Assembly (NCBI GenBank): GCA_029239675.1
Contig: JARBUM010000005.1
Span: 1-64,000 of the forward strand
DNA from: Pelosinus sp.
GTDB taxonomy: Bacteria > Bacillota > Negativicutes > DSM-13327
DNA length: 64,000 nucleotides
Direction: 5' to 3'
Shown here: positions 9,172-18,336 of the stretch, one piece after another
How positions within the stretch are numbered: position 1 is the first letter of the stretch
Layout: every line of letters begins with the position of its first letter
Made by a program: the position numbers and the translations under genes
The notes under the pieces: generated by a model
What the model saw: only the letters and a program-made list of their open reading frames with translations
Database searches by the model: none
Told to the model about the DNA's origin: nothing

Positions 9172-9247
9172 CACCTGAATCTGAGTCGCTCTAGAGCTCC
9201 CACTTTTAGAGACTGGGAAACCGGAAGTCTTAGAGTGACTTGGTCAT
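9172..9247 (-). repeat. Dispersed two-hairpin repeat, degenerate copy
   Basis: On the minus strand this reads GCGATGACCAAGTCACTCTAAGACT, a variable loop, then GTGGGAGCTCTAGAGCGACT and CAGATTCAGGTGGAGTTAAAA. It matches the copies at 12140 and 20890 in order and spacing, but the last hairpin's 3' arm is missing. The repeat start overlaps the stop codon of the HAD phosphatase (TGA 9244-9246). Confidence 0.7.
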
Positions 9248-10098
9248 CGCATAAACTTTTCAATAGCATGAGCAACACCATCTTTATCATTACCGTAGGT
9301 AACAAAACTACATAACTCCTTAATATCATCTTTAGCAGTACCCATGGCTACGCTAAACTTAACGATTTTCATCATGGAAACATCATTATAATTATCGCCA
9401 ATTGCCATTGCTTTATTAAGGGAAATTCCTAAGCGATCAGCTACTATTTTTAATGCATTTCCTTTGGAAGCATCCCTATGTCCTAGCTCAAAATTATTAG
9501 TCATGGAAGAAGTCATTAAAAATTGTTTCATTCCTGCAAATTGATTAATTGCAATTTGTCTTTTTTTATCATTGAATGAAAAACCAAAGACTTTATAAAT
9601 TCCTTCATTTGCAATCATAATTTCTTCATGATTCTTCACAGAAGTCATGCCACTTTGGCTAAAAATTTGATCTAGTGTTTCTTCAAAATAAATAGGTTCT
9701 AATTCAAACTTTGTTCCTTTTAGGCTTTCTGCCTCTCTATATAATATTTCCTTAGCATTAGAAGGTATGTAAATCTTTTTGTCGGTAGAAACTTCGTAAT
9801 AATAATCTCTTTCCTCTAGCCATTTCGCCATATATTGCACATCATCCCGCTCCATTGTTAAGGATGATATTCTTTGACCGCTTTTATCATGAATTGCTGC
9901 ACCATTATAAGAGATTAAATAGGTATTTAATCCAAATTTTTCACAAATGGTAAACGCATCAAAATAGGTTCTACCTGTTGCAACGATTACTTCGATACCT
10001 TGCTTTTGAGCCTGGCGAATCGCTTTTATATTTTCCTTACTTACTTCATGTTCCTCATTTAGTAATGTTCCATCTAAATCTGTTGCGATTAATCTCAT
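9244..10098 (-). CDS. Cof-type HAD-IIB phosphatase
   Basis: A 284-residue Cof-type haloacid dehalogenase hydrolase, which typically dephosphorylates sugar phosphates or FMN-like substrates. Motif I is DLDGTLL (residues 7-13), motif II is ATGRTY, and motif IV is GDNYNDVSMM with the preceding conserved Lys in SKGNAL. The C2B cap lies between them. The last codons and stop are contributed by a dispersed repeat (ATGCGATGA), so the extreme C-terminus may not be ancestral. It is monocistronic. Confidence 0.9.
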   Translation of the reverse strand: MRLIATDLDGTLLNEEHEVSKENIKAIRQAQKQGIEVIVATGRTYFDAFTICEKFGLNTYLISYNGAAIHDKSGQRISSLTMERDDVQYMAKWLEERDYYYEVSTDKKIYIPSNAKEILYREAESLKGTKFELEPIYFEETLDQIFSQSGMTSVKNHEEIMIANEGIYKVFGFSFNDKKRQIAINQFAGMKQFLMTSSMTNNFELGHRDASKGNALKIVADRLGISLNKAMAIGDNYNDVSMMKIVKFSVAMGTAKDDIKELCSFVTYGNDKDGVAHAIEKFMR

Positions 10099-10202
10099 AG
10101 TAATGTCACCTTTCTATGTATGTAGCTATAATTTTATTACTCCTTTTTACTTCTCTTTTACCTCGTATTATCCTTTTTTATAGAACACTATTATAACGAA
10201 GG

Positions 10203-10262
10203 TGTGGCCAGGCGGAGTTTTAACTCGATCTATATCTTAGCTGCGCTGATCCAAGGACTTAT
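10203..10262 (-). repeat. Dispersed two-hairpin repeat, 3' fragment
   Basis: The minus strand carries AAGTCCTTGGATCAGCGCAG, then CTAAGATATAG and GAGTTAAAACTC. This parallels the second half of the copies at 12140 and 20890 (AGTCCCTGGATAAGTGCGAC, CTAAG, GAGTTGAAACTC). The first hairpin is absent. Confidence 0.55.
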
Positions 10263-10271
10263 TTATCAGAT

Positions 10272-10314
10272 AGAATGGCTTACTTCTTTCCAGTATGAAA
10301 AAGTAAGCCATTCT
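10272..10314 (-). terminator. Hairpin after the HD-domain gene
   Basis: A 14-bp stem, AGAATGGCTTACTT (10272-10285) with its complement at 10301-10314, starts one base past the HD gene's stop codon. No strong T run follows on the minus strand, so termination may be weak. Confidence 0.6.
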
Positions 10315-10315
10315 A

Positions 10316-10858
10316 TTATGACATACAGAAATCTTTTGCCAATGCTGCAGTCACAAATTCAATATGTTCTTGTAGATCGATCCCTAACATTTCTGCCCCT
10401 TGTACGATAGTCTCCCGATTAACAGCCCTGGCAAAAGCTTTGTCTTTCATTTTCTTCATGACAGATTTCACTTGCAAGTTAGCAATACTTTTATCTGGGC
10501 GAACTAAAGCGCAGGCAATAATAAAGCCCGTAAGTTCATCTACTCCTAGTAGTACCTTTTGTAGCAGGTTTCTCTCTGGCACCCAATCTCTAGCATGAGA
10601 TTCTATATCTGTGATAAATTGCCCTGTATAGCCATGAGGCTTTAATATCTCTTCTGTATGGTCTAGGTGCTCCTCAGGGTATTTTTCAAAATCTACATCA
10701 TGTAGTAATCCTACAGCACCCCAATATTCTACATCTTCACCATATTTTCCAGCATAAGCACGCATAGCAACCTCTACTGCTAAACAATGATTCAATAGAG
10801 GTTTTTCCTGCACATGCTCTCTTAGAATATTCCATGCTTTTTCTCTCGTTGTATCCAT
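10316..10858 (-). CDS. HD-domain protein
   Basis: A 180-residue HD-superfamily protein. Metal ligands are visible as LLNHCLAVEVAM (His), GLLHDVDFEKYPEEH (HD), and ESHARDW (His). Such standalone proteins are metal-dependent phosphohydrolases, often on nucleotides; no substrate is indicated. GGAGTAAGGA precedes ATG 10858. It is read in the same direction as azlCD upstream, with 43 bases between azlD's stop and this start, so cotranscription is likely. Confidence 0.85.
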   Translation of the reverse strand: MDTTREKAWNILREHVQEKPLLNHCLAVEVAMRAYAGKYGEDVEYWGAVGLLHDVDFEKYPEEHLDHTEEILKPHGYTGQFITDIESHARDWVPERNLLQKVLLGVDELTGFIIACALVRPDKSIANLQVKSVMKKMKDKAFARAVNRETIVQGAEMLGIDLQEHIEFVTAALAKDFCMS

Positions 10859-10901
10859 TCCTTACTCCTCCAAACTAATTGTTATTTTTTACTATTCCCG
10901 A

Positions 10902-11210
10902 TTATAAGAAGATCATATTCATCATAAAGGCTCCTGCTATGCCTCCGATTACCACTATAATAAGATTACTTTCTAAAAAAGCAAGTATTATAGAGGTTAT
11001 ACACCCTACTACCGCGGGTTCTAAATGGTCACTTCCTGTTGAATATAATACTCCAGGAAAAATAAGTGCTCCTAAAGCCGCATAGGGAATAAAGCCCATA
11101 AAACGATTGATATAACTGGGCAAGGTAACATTTTGTAACATTACCAAGGGCAACATCCTAGGTATAAATGTAACAATAGCCATCCCTATAACCAAATACA
11201 CTAACATCAT
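10902..11210 (-). CDS. azlD: AzlD-family branched-chain amino-acid exporter subunit
   Basis: A 102-residue small hydrophobic protein with about four helices and the conserved FIPRMLPLVML near the N-terminus and FMGFIPYAALGALIFPG in the middle. With AzlC it forms an exporter for branched-chain amino acids (and azaleucine) in the inner membrane. Its ATG overlaps the azlC stop by four bases, indicating translational coupling. Confidence 0.92.
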   Translation of the reverse strand: MMLVYLVIGMAIVTFIPRMLPLVMLQNVTLPSYINRFMGFIPYAALGALIFPGVLYSTGSDHLEPAVVGCITSIILAFLESNLIIVVIGGIAGAFMMNMIFL

Positions 11211-11926
11211 GTCTTTTGTGCCCCCTCAGGATAAATAAGCGCGCCAATACCCGCACTTACTATTGTCGCAACAATAATACCCCATCCTTTTGAAATTTCT
11301 GCAAAAATGGGCAGCCAATAAAATAAAGAATTGACGGCAATAGCTATACAGGAAATAACCAACACGGGTCTTGCCTTTCTTATATTGGGTACAAGTAATC
11401 CAATAAACATGGCATATAGAGCGATTCCCATACTTGCCTTAACAACGTAAGGCAAGCTGGTTGCAAAAAACAGACCAAGCCATGTCCCTAGATTCCAAGA
11501 AAAAAATGCAATGGTGTTTAGACCTAAGATGAAGTACTTGGACATCTTTTTATCACTTTGCAGTACGCCAACGGTAAAAGTTTCATCTGTAACACCAAAA
11601 GCGATAAGTGCCCTCCATTTTTTTGATACTTCCTCTCCAAGTTTCTGAGATAATGCTGCAGTCATAAGAAAATGACGTAAATTTAAAATAAAGGTGGTTA
11701 TAATAATTTCACTATAGGAGGCTCCTAAAACCAATAAATTAACGCCAATAAATTGACTAGCACCCGCATAAATCAGAAAAGACATTAAAATCGTAATTTG
11801 ATTCGGAATATCAAAGGATCTTGCTAATAACCCAAATGCAACTGCAATGGGTATATACCCTACTGCCACAGGTACTCCTACCTTTAAACCTGCCCAAAAC
11901 TCCTTCTTCTCTTCCCCATATCTCAT
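11207..11926 (-). CDS. azlC: AzlC-family branched-chain amino-acid exporter subunit
   Basis: A 239-residue membrane protein. Conserved segments are GVPVAVGYIPIAVAFGLLA, IYAGASQFIGVNLL, and NLRHFLMTAALS. ATG 11926 is taken as start because GGAGG lies six bases upstream; an upstream in-frame start at 11956 has no such site. I looked for a T-box or leucine leader upstream and did not find one. Confidence 0.92.
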   Translation of the reverse strand: MRYGEEKKEFWAGLKVGVPVAVGYIPIAVAFGLLARSFDIPNQITILMSFLIYAGASQFIGVNLLVLGASYSEIIITTFILNLRHFLMTAALSQKLGEEVSKKWRALIAFGVTDETFTVGVLQSDKKMSKYFILGLNTIAFFSWNLGTWLGLFFATSLPYVVKASMGIALYAMFIGLLVPNIRKARPVLVISCIAIAVNSLFYWLPIFAEISKGWGIIVATIVSAGIGALIYPEGAQKT

Positions 11927-12139
11927 TGTTTTCCTCCACGATACAAGTTGATTCACAATACCTCATAATTACCCCATTGTAATCTTATTATTATAACATA
12001 AATAATTTGACAGGTGCTAACAAAAGGGACTTTCCTTTAATATATCTGCACTTTTCAGGAGATTATTTATTGAATATTTTTCTATTTTTATAAAAATCCT
12101 TGGCTTATATGGAAAATACTCCTTATAATATAAGTATCG

Positions 12140-12366
12140 TTTATCCGATGACCAAGTTGCTCTAAGACTCCTATCTCTTTAACAGCTACCCTATCCATGG
12201 TGGTCAGGGAAACAGGCTGTAGAACTCGAACTAAGTTCACTCTAAGGGGCTCCGGTCCCAAGGCTCATTTATATAATTGAAAGCTCTAGAGCAACTAAGT
12301 CCCTGGATAAGTGCGACTAAGATTCAAATGAAGTTGAAACTCTACTTGAATCAAATCTTCTTTATC
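12140..12366 (+). repeat. Dispersed two-hairpin repeat, longest copy
   Basis: Begins TTATCCGATGACCAAGTTG and ends near AATCTTCTTTAT. TTGCTCTAAGACTCC on the left pairs with GAGCTCTAGAGCAA on the right, and outer TTATCC pairs with GGATAA, giving one long imperfect hairpin. Here its apex holds about 90 extra bases absent from the copy at 20890. A second hairpin follows, GATTCAA...TTGAATC around GTTGAAAC. It fills most of the 474-base gap between azlC and the C_GCAxxG gene; the remainder (11927-12139) shows nothing I recognise. Confidence 0.75.
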
Positions 12367-12400
12367 ATCTGTAAAACCATATCATTGGAGGTAATAGGTT

Positions 12401-12823
12401 ATGTTGCGTAATTTAATAGAAGAAGGCTATGGAGAAGCAGAGGATCTTAACTGTGCTGAAAAGATACTTTATGGTGCCAATCAAGTGTATCAATTAGATT
12501 TAAATCCTCAATCACTAAGAATCGCTTCAGGTTTTGGTGGGGGAATGGCAATTGAGAGTGTCTGCGGTGCTCTGACAGCGTCCATTATGGTACTAGGAAT
12601 TCTTTTTGTTAAAGATAGGGCCCATGAAAGTAGCAAAATTAAGACCTTAACACAAGAATTGTTTAACACCTATCAAAAAGAAATGGGTGTTATTAACTGT
12701 ACCTCTTTAAAATCCCGCTATCGTACGGACGACCTCAAATGCAGACATGTGATCGCTAAAGCAGCAGGAGTTCTAGATACTATTATTAAAAGGGAACGAG
12801 AAAGTGCTGAGGCTAAATGCTAA
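12401..12823 (+). CDS. C_GCAxxG_C_C family protein
   Basis: A 140-residue protein matching the redox-type family named for its cysteine pattern: NCAE (Cys-18), GFGGGMAIESVCGALTASIMVLG, then INCTSLK and DLKCRHVI near the C-terminus. These cysteines probably bind a metal or Fe-S cluster; function is unproven. GGAGGTAATAGGTT precedes ATG. It is monocistronic and ends before a hairpin terminator. Confidence 0.88.
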   Translation: MLRNLIEEGYGEAEDLNCAEKILYGANQVYQLDLNPQSLRIASGFGGGMAIESVCGALTASIMVLGILFVKDRAHESSKIKTLTQELFNTYQKEMGVINCTSLKSRYRTDDLKCRHVIAKAAGVLDTIIKRERESAEAKC

Positions 12824-12900
12824 TGGCCCAGCGTTAATAGGATGGCAATGCGATTTAGAAGCATCAAGATTCACTAAGATTTATATATTCAGGCACCATA

Positions 12901-12933
12901 AAAAAGAGGAAAGCACAAGGCTTCCTCTTTTTT
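12901..12933 (+). terminator. Terminator after the C_GCAxxG_C_C gene
   Basis: Stem AAAAAGAGGAA (12901-12911) with TTCCTCTTTTT (12922-12932) and a T run, 78 bases after the stop codon. The stretch 12934-13229 beyond it holds nothing I recognise except two GTCATACTTC direct repeats at about 13203-13223. Confidence 0.8.
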
Positions 12934-13229
12934 GTCATCGTTACATTATTATGGGAAGAGCAATATATTGCACTGCTCTGTTCCCAGCACAACATCAGTT
13001 GTACTCTTTAATATTATCGTAACTTACTATATATATAATTGTGGTTCACCCTTCATTAATTCTTGTAATCGAACCACCCCATTCCAATCTCATTTTTTCT
13101 GTTTTAGTATTTTGATATCCTCCTTTCTCTGTTTGAGTTCATTATATTATAAATAAACTTAATTTTCAATATATTTATTCGGAAAGCTTATAACTAAATT
13201 TCGTCATACTTCTGTCATACTTCCATGCT

Positions 13230-13282
13230 ATGCTGTGAATAAAAAAAAGGTTGCTATAGCAACTATTTTTTATTCACAGCAT
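13230..13282. promoter_or_regulatory. Long palindrome upstream of the MarR efflux operon
   Basis: A near-perfect 53-base palindrome centred on TATA: ATGCTGTGAATAAAAAA on the left, GTTGCTATAGCAAC in the middle, TTTTTTATTCACAGCAT on the right. It lies 30 bases before the MarR start and is a good candidate operator for autoregulation. Because the arms are A/T-run flanked it could also act as a terminator for read-through from upstream. Confidence 0.6.
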
Positions 13283-13312
13283 ATTCGTTTCATCTTCTGG
13301 AGGAGGTTCACA

Positions 13313-13810
13313 ATGGTCAAAACACCTTATATTGGGAAATGGATTTCTTGTTTGTATCGAACTGGCCAATCCTTTTTTGATTACCACTTAGGCTCTTATG
13401 GCCTAGGAAGTGGCAACGGATATTATGCTTGCTTTACATACCTTTTTCGCCATGAGGGCATTACCCAAGATACAATAAGCAAACATGTAGCCATTGATAA
13501 AACAACCATTGCGCGTTCTATCATGAAATTAGAAACGTTAGGATATGTTGTAAGACATATTGATCCTATTGATCGACGCGCCTACAAAGTATATTTAACG
13601 GAAAAAGGCCGTGCCCTTCAACCGATAATTGAAGCTACCCTTACTCAATGGACTACTTCACTTACCCATGGACTTACCCCCGAGGAAACTCAAATGGCAT
13701 ATATACTGTTGGAACGAATGACTCAAAATGCAATTATTACCAAAGAAAAGCTAAGCTCACAAGAACTTTCTAGGAGTGAACCAAATGAAACAACGTTTAT
13801 TAACAACTAA
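13313..13810 (+). CDS. MarR-family transcriptional regulator
   Basis: A 165-residue winged-helix regulator: EGITQDTISKHVAIDKTTIA (recognition region) and the wing DPIDRRAYKVYLTEKG match the MarR signature. GGAGGAGG precedes ATG 13313; the frame is open further upstream through the palindrome but lacks a ribosome site there. It probably represses this efflux operon and responds to the pump's substrates. Its 3' end overlaps the adaptor gene by 26 bases. Confidence 0.92.
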   Translation: MVKTPYIGKWISCLYRTGQSFFDYHLGSYGLGSGNGYYACFTYLFRHEGITQDTISKHVAIDKTTIARSIMKLETLGYVVRHIDPIDRRAYKVYLTEKGRALQPIIEATLTQWTTSLTHGLTPEETQMAYILLERMTQNAIITKEKLSSQELSRSEPNETTFINN

Positions 13811-15026
13811 CAGAAAAAAGCTATTCATTATTGGTATTGCAATTTTTGCTGTACTATTTTTATCTTATCGAGGAATCTATTCAAAAAATATAGAACAAAG
13901 CCAACGTCCTGATAATACTAAGCCAGCAGTTGATATCATGAAAGTACAACGCAAAGATATGAACCGAAAAATTGACCTAACAGGACAAACAGTTCCTGAA
14001 TCACAAGTAGACATTGCTGCAAAATATACGGGGAAAATTACGCAGATTAATGTTGAGCTAGGGCAACAGGTTTCTCCTGGACAAATTTTACTCATGCAAG
14101 ATAATAGCGATGTTGACATTGCTATATCTCAAAATGAAGCTAGTTATCGGCAAGCCAATGCAGATACGATTGAAAGCAATGCTGCCTTTCAAGCAAGTTA
14201 TCAAAAAGCGCAATCAGACTATCAACATAGTGTAACCACTTATGAGCGTTATAAGACATTATATACTGAAGGCGCCATTTCCAAAGAAGCACTTGATAAT
14301 ACAGAACAACAAATGATTTCATCTCGATCTGCCCTAGACACTTGGTCTAAACAACTGACTACTGGCAGTGCCGCCTCTGTTGATTCCAAGATAGCCAGCC
14401 GTGATAAAGCACAAAGTGCAATTGACGCACTAAGGAATCAAAAAGCTGACCTTACATTACGAGCCCCACGTTCTGGCGTCATTGGATTTCGGCAAGCTGA
14501 AGTTGGTAATATTGTCTCAGCTGGCCAGAAATTACTATCCATAGTTGATAACAGTAATATCTATGTAGATTGCTCTGTATCCGAACAAGATATCGGACAA
14601 ATTACCTTAGGACTACCTACTACTATTTCAATTGAATCACTAGGAAAATCCTATATTGGTAAAATCATTTATATAAGTCCCGCAATGGATAGCAAAACAC
14701 AAACATTTACTATCCGTGTAGCTCTGGATCAACCAGATGCTAGTATTAGAAGCGGTATGTTTGCACGAACCACTATTAATGTCGCCTTAAGACTACAAAC
14801 CCTATTTGTGCCAAAAGAAGCTGTTATTTCTTTAAATGGTAAGGACCGAATCTTCATTGTCAATGCTAATAACCAAGTAGAGGAACGCATCGTACAATTA
14901 GGCTTACGTAATGACAAAAGCATTGAAATTCTTGGTGGACTCAATGATGGCGAGCAAATAGCCCTTAGCAATTTATCTAGGCTCAAAACAGGTACAGACA
15001 TTACTCCAAATAACATTACAGAATAG
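13785..15026 (+). CDS. RND efflux periplasmic adaptor (HlyD/AcrA family)
   Basis: A 413-residue membrane-fusion protein. An N-terminal signal-anchor (KLFIIGIAIFAVLFLSY, no lipobox cysteine) is followed by the lipoyl half-motif GKITQINVELGQQVSPGQIL, a coiled-coil hairpin (about residues 110-220), the second lipoyl half LRAPRSGVIGFRQAEVGNIV and the beta-barrel domain. It links the RND pump to an outer-membrane channel. ATG 13785 lies eight bases after AGGAG; the GTG at 13776 overlaps that site. No TolC-like gene is present in this operon. Confidence 0.92.
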   Translation: MKQRLLTTNRKKLFIIGIAIFAVLFLSYRGIYSKNIEQSQRPDNTKPAVDIMKVQRKDMNRKIDLTGQTVPESQVDIAAKYTGKITQINVELGQQVSPGQILLMQDNSDVDIAISQNEASYRQANADTIESNAAFQASYQKAQSDYQHSVTTYERYKTLYTEGAISKEALDNTEQQMISSRSALDTWSKQLTTGSAASVDSKIASRDKAQSAIDALRNQKADLTLRAPRSGVIGFRQAEVGNIVSAGQKLLSIVDNSNIYVDCSVSEQDIGQITLGLPTTISIESLGKSYIGKIIYISPAMDSKTQTFTIRVALDQPDASIRSGMFARTTINVALRLQTLFVPKEAVISLNGKDRIFIVNANNQVEERIVQLGLRNDKSIEILGGLNDGEQIALSNLSRLKTGTDITPNNITE

Positions 15027-15062
15027 TCAAGTCAAATTAACATTAGATACGAGGTGGCACTT

Positions 15063-18000
15063 TTGAATATTACAAAGTTTTCTATACAAAAACCAATCGG
15101 CATCACAATGATTATTCTGTTCTTTGTTGTGCTTGGTTTATATAGCCTTCATAGCATTGGTGTTGAACTGCTACCTGCTTTGAATACTCCTTATGTAACC
15201 GTTTCTGTCCGATATCCCGGTGCAGGAACAGAAGAAATGGAACAGCAAGTTATTAAGCCATTAGAAGATTCCTTATCCTCAGTTGCCCATTTAAAACATA
15301 TGACATCCACTGCCAGGCCTGAAAACGCTAACATTGTTTTAGAATTTGATTTCTCAGCAAATGCAGATATTGCCTCGATTGATGCCACAAAGCAGGTAAA
15401 CTCCGTACGACGGAAATTACCTGAGGGAATTGATGAGCCATCTGTTAGAAAAAGGGACATTAATGCTACTACCATCTTAGAAATTGCAGTAACATCTAAC
15501 CAACCATTGGCCGATACTTACACCAAAGCGAATACTGTTTTTAAAGAACGTCTACAGCGGGGTGATGGAGTTTCAGAAGTCACCCTATACGGTGGCAGAG
15601 ATAAAGAAGTTGCTGTTGAACTTGATAAAAATAAACTTCGTTTTTATAACTTAGCCATTAATCAAATTGTTAGCAAGATTAAAGGTGAAAATACCCTGCT
15701 TCCTGCCGGCACCGTATTTAATGACAAAACCCAAAGCGATGTACGTTTACTTGCTCAATACACTACTCCTGATGAAATTGCCAAGTTGCAAGTTACAAAT
15801 GCCGATGGTATTCCTGTGCAACTACAAAATGTCGCAACCATTAAAGAACAAGATATGCGAGTGAGCCGCTATAGTCGTGTAAATGGTTCTGATGCTATTT
15901 CATTATCCGTATATAAAAATAGTGATGCCAGTATTGTTGATACCGTTAAATCCACGTTACTACAATTAGAAACACTGCGCGCAGAATATCCAGACTATAC
16001 ATTTACTATTGTCACTGATTCCTCAAAATATGTTGCTAATTCATTACACAATACCATGGGAAGTCTTCTAGAGGGTTTGTTTACTACCGGACTGATCTTA
16101 TATCTTTTCCTGCGTGGCTGGCGCTCTACTGCTGCTGTAATTATTGCCATTCCCACATCCATGATTTCCACCTTTTTTGCCATGTACATTGCAGGCTTTA
16201 CTTTTAATATGATGTCTCTCATGGGTATGGCACTTTGTATCGGCGTCCTAGTAGATGATTCCATCGTTGTATTGGAAAATATCCATCGTCACTTACAAAT
16301 GGGCAAAGATGCTGCCACTGCTGCCGAAGACGGTCGTACTGAAATTGGCATGGCGGCTATTGCGATTACGCTTTGCGACGTTGTTGTCTTCATGCCGATC
16401 GCATTTATGACCGGTATGACAGGACAATTCTTTCGCCAATTTGGCTTAACAATCGTTTTTGCTACCTTATTTTCCATGCTTGTATCCTTTACTCTTACCC
16501 CTATGCTTGCTTCACGCCTTTTTAAAGATGGCTTAGCCGAACCCAAGGGTGCAGTTTGGGATTTTATGAATCGCATGGAACAAAGTGCAATTAGCAAATA
16601 TGAGGCTATTTTACGTTGGAGCTTAGGACATAGCAAAAAAGTCATTGCAGCTGTTCTTCTACTATTCCTTGCCACTATTGCCTTAATTCCTCTTGGAGTT
16701 ATTGGCTCAGAATATATGCCACGTACTGATGAAGGTAGTTTTCGTATTTCTGTTGAACTACCAGTTGGGCAAAATATTGAACTGTCAGATAATGTAGTAA
16801 AAGATTTAGAGCACTATCTCTCCACCATTCCTGAAGTAACCAATTATCTCTCCAGCACCGGTTCCCCCTCCAGTAACAATGGTTCTCTTAGTGTGCAACT
16901 TGTTGATCGAAAAGACCGAGATCGTACGGTTTGGCAAATTACTGATCTTGTTCGTGCTTATGCAAAACAAAATATACCGAATGCCATTATCAGAGTCAAT
17001 GAGTCCCAATCCTCAGTCGCTGGCGTTTCAGGCGGTGGTGGCGGTGGCGGTGCCCCCATACAGATCCAATTACTTGGCACCAATATGGATAACTTAGTCA
17101 AGTCTTCCTATGAAGCACAATCAATACTTTCTCAAATACAAGGCATCAAAGATATTCGCAGTTCCTATACAGAAGGTATGCCTGAGATCCAACTTACCGT
17201 TGATCGCGACAGACTAAAGTTTTATAACAGTTCTGTATCGGAAGTGACAAATGTATTTAATGCCGCAATCGCCGGGCAACAGGCTGGCACCTATGCCAAT
17301 GACCCAGCGAACGACGGTCAAGATACCGACATTACAGTTCGTCTCAAAGGAAGCGATGGCTTCACAATAAATGATATTCGCTCACTGCCAATTACGGCTG
17401 GTAATCATCAAATATCTTTAGGAGATGTGGCTAAGCTCCAGGAAGGAACTGGACCCGTTATGTTGCAGCGTGTAGACAAACAGCGCTCTATTACTATACA
17501 AGCAAACATAACCGACCGTCCCTTAAACGAAGTATTACAAGAAATTTCTAAGAAGTTAACACCAAAAGAATTAAGTCCTGGCATAAGTTATCGCTATACA
17601 GGTCAAGCAACTAGTATGAGTGACACCTTTGGTCAAATGTTCCAAGCCTTAGCCCTGTCCCTTATCCTAGTATATATGTTACTAGCCGTTCTTTATGAAT
17701 CACTACTAACTCCATTCATTCGTATGTTCTCTCTCCCATTAGGGATGATCGGCTCTTTGCTCTTCCTAGTTATCACTCACAATACCATTAATCTATATTC
17801 TCTCATCGGAATCTTGGTAATGGACGGTTTGGTTGCCAAGAACGGTACTTTACTTTTGGACTATACCCTAACATTAATGGATCGAGGAGTCGGAGCCTTT
17901 GATGCCATCATTGAGGCAGGAAGAACGAGATTAAAACCAATCTTTATGACGACACTTACAATGGTCGTTGGTATGCTGCCAACCGCTTTATCTATCACAG

Positions 18001-18185
18001 AAGGGTCAGAAACAAGAGTAAGTATGGCATGGGTTCTTATTGGAGGTCTATTAAGTTCCACAATATTTACCCTAGTTATTATTCCGATTATCTTTCTGTT
18101 CTTCCACAATCATCCTATTCGCACTTGGATAAAAACTTCATCTCTAACTGATTGGTACAAAAATAAAATGAAGACCACTCCTTAA
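15063..18185 (+). CDS. RND efflux pump permease (AcrB/HAE1 type)
   Basis: A proton-driven multidrug or solvent exporter of 1040 residues in the inner membrane. It begins with NITKFSIQKPIG and TM1, and the large periplasmic loop contains GTEEMEQQVIKPLED. The TM4 proton-relay pair is visible in GVLVDDSIVVLENI. A glycine-rich GGGGGGG stretch occurs in the second periplasmic loop (around residue 658). The start is likely TTG 15063, five bases after GAGGTGG; GTG 15054 lies within that site. It is the last gene of the marR-adaptor-pump operon and ends at a strong hairpin. RND pumps in Firmicutes point to a diderm (Negativicutes) host. Confidence 0.95.
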   Translation: MNITKFSIQKPIGITMIILFFVVLGLYSLHSIGVELLPALNTPYVTVSVRYPGAGTEEMEQQVIKPLEDSLSSVAHLKHMTSTARPENANIVLEFDFSANADIASIDATKQVNSVRRKLPEGIDEPSVRKRDINATTILEIAVTSNQPLADTYTKANTVFKERLQRGDGVSEVTLYGGRDKEVAVELDKNKLRFYNLAINQIVSKIKGENTLLPAGTVFNDKTQSDVRLLAQYTTPDEIAKLQVTNADGIPVQLQNVATIKEQDMRVSRYSRVNGSDAISLSVYKNSDASIVDTVKSTLLQLETLRAEYPDYTFTIVTDSSKYVANSLHNTMGSLLEGLFTTGLILYLFLRGWRSTAAVIIAIPTSMISTFFAMYIAGFTFNMMSLMGMALCIGVLVDDSIVVLENIHRHLQMGKDAATAAEDGRTEIGMAAIAITLCDVVVFMPIAFMTGMTGQFFRQFGLTIVFATLFSMLVSFTLTPMLASRLFKDGLAEPKGAVWDFMNRMEQSAISKYEAILRWSLGHSKKVIAAVLLLFLATIALIPLGVIGSEYMPRTDEGSFRISVELPVGQNIELSDNVVKDLEHYLSTIPEVTNYLSSTGSPSSNNGSLSVQLVDRKDRDRTVWQITDLVRAYAKQNIPNAIIRVNESQSSVAGVSGGGGGGGAPIQIQLLGTNMDNLVKSSYEAQSILSQIQGIKDIRSSYTEGMPEIQLTVDRDRLKFYNSSVSEVTNVFNAAIAGQQAGTYANDPANDGQDTDITVRLKGSDGFTINDIRSLPITAGNHQISLGDVAKLQEGTGPVMLQRVDKQRSITIQANITDRPLNEVLQEISKKLTPKELSPGISYRYTGQATSMSDTFGQMFQALALSLILVYMLLAVLYESLLTPFIRMFSLPLGMIGSLLFLVITHNTINLYSLIGILVMDGLVAKNGTLLLDYTLTLMDRGVGAFDAIIEAGRTRLKPIFMTTLTMVVGMLPTALSITEGSETRVSMAWVLIGGLLSSTIFTLVIIPIIFLFFHNHPIRTWIKTSSLTDWYKNKMKTTP

Positions 18186-18225
18186 ACATAATATACTCTT
18201 AAATAAGATCTTGCATGATTAATGC

Positions 18226-18266
18226 AAAAAATGCTATCCCTATTAACTTATAGGATAGCATTTTTT
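18226..18266. terminator. Bidirectional terminator after the RND operon
   Basis: A perfect 14-bp stem, AAAAAATGCTATCC (18226-18239) with GGATAGCATTTTTT (18253-18266), serving the RND operon (+) and the convergent HipA-like gene (-). Confidence 0.85.
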
Positions 18267-18302
18267 GCTGAATTTAAGGGATAGATAACTTCTAAAATTA
18301 CA

Positions 18303-18336
18303 AGTGTGACTAAGATCAAATGGACTAAAAGCTCCC
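18303..18336 (+). repeat. Possible fragment of the dispersed two-hairpin repeat
   Basis: GTGTGACTAAGATC then AAATGGACTAAAAGCTCC parallels GTGCGACTAAGGTTC and AGATGGAGTTGAAACTCC of the copy at 20890. It overlaps the stop codon of the HipA-like gene (18325-18327), the same placement as the copy at the HAD gene. Confidence 0.4.

Noticed and set aside
11927-12400. Possible T-box or leucine leader upstream of azlC
   Set aside because: No AGGGTGGNACCGCG-type T-box sequence on the minus strand; the gap is mostly the dispersed repeat.
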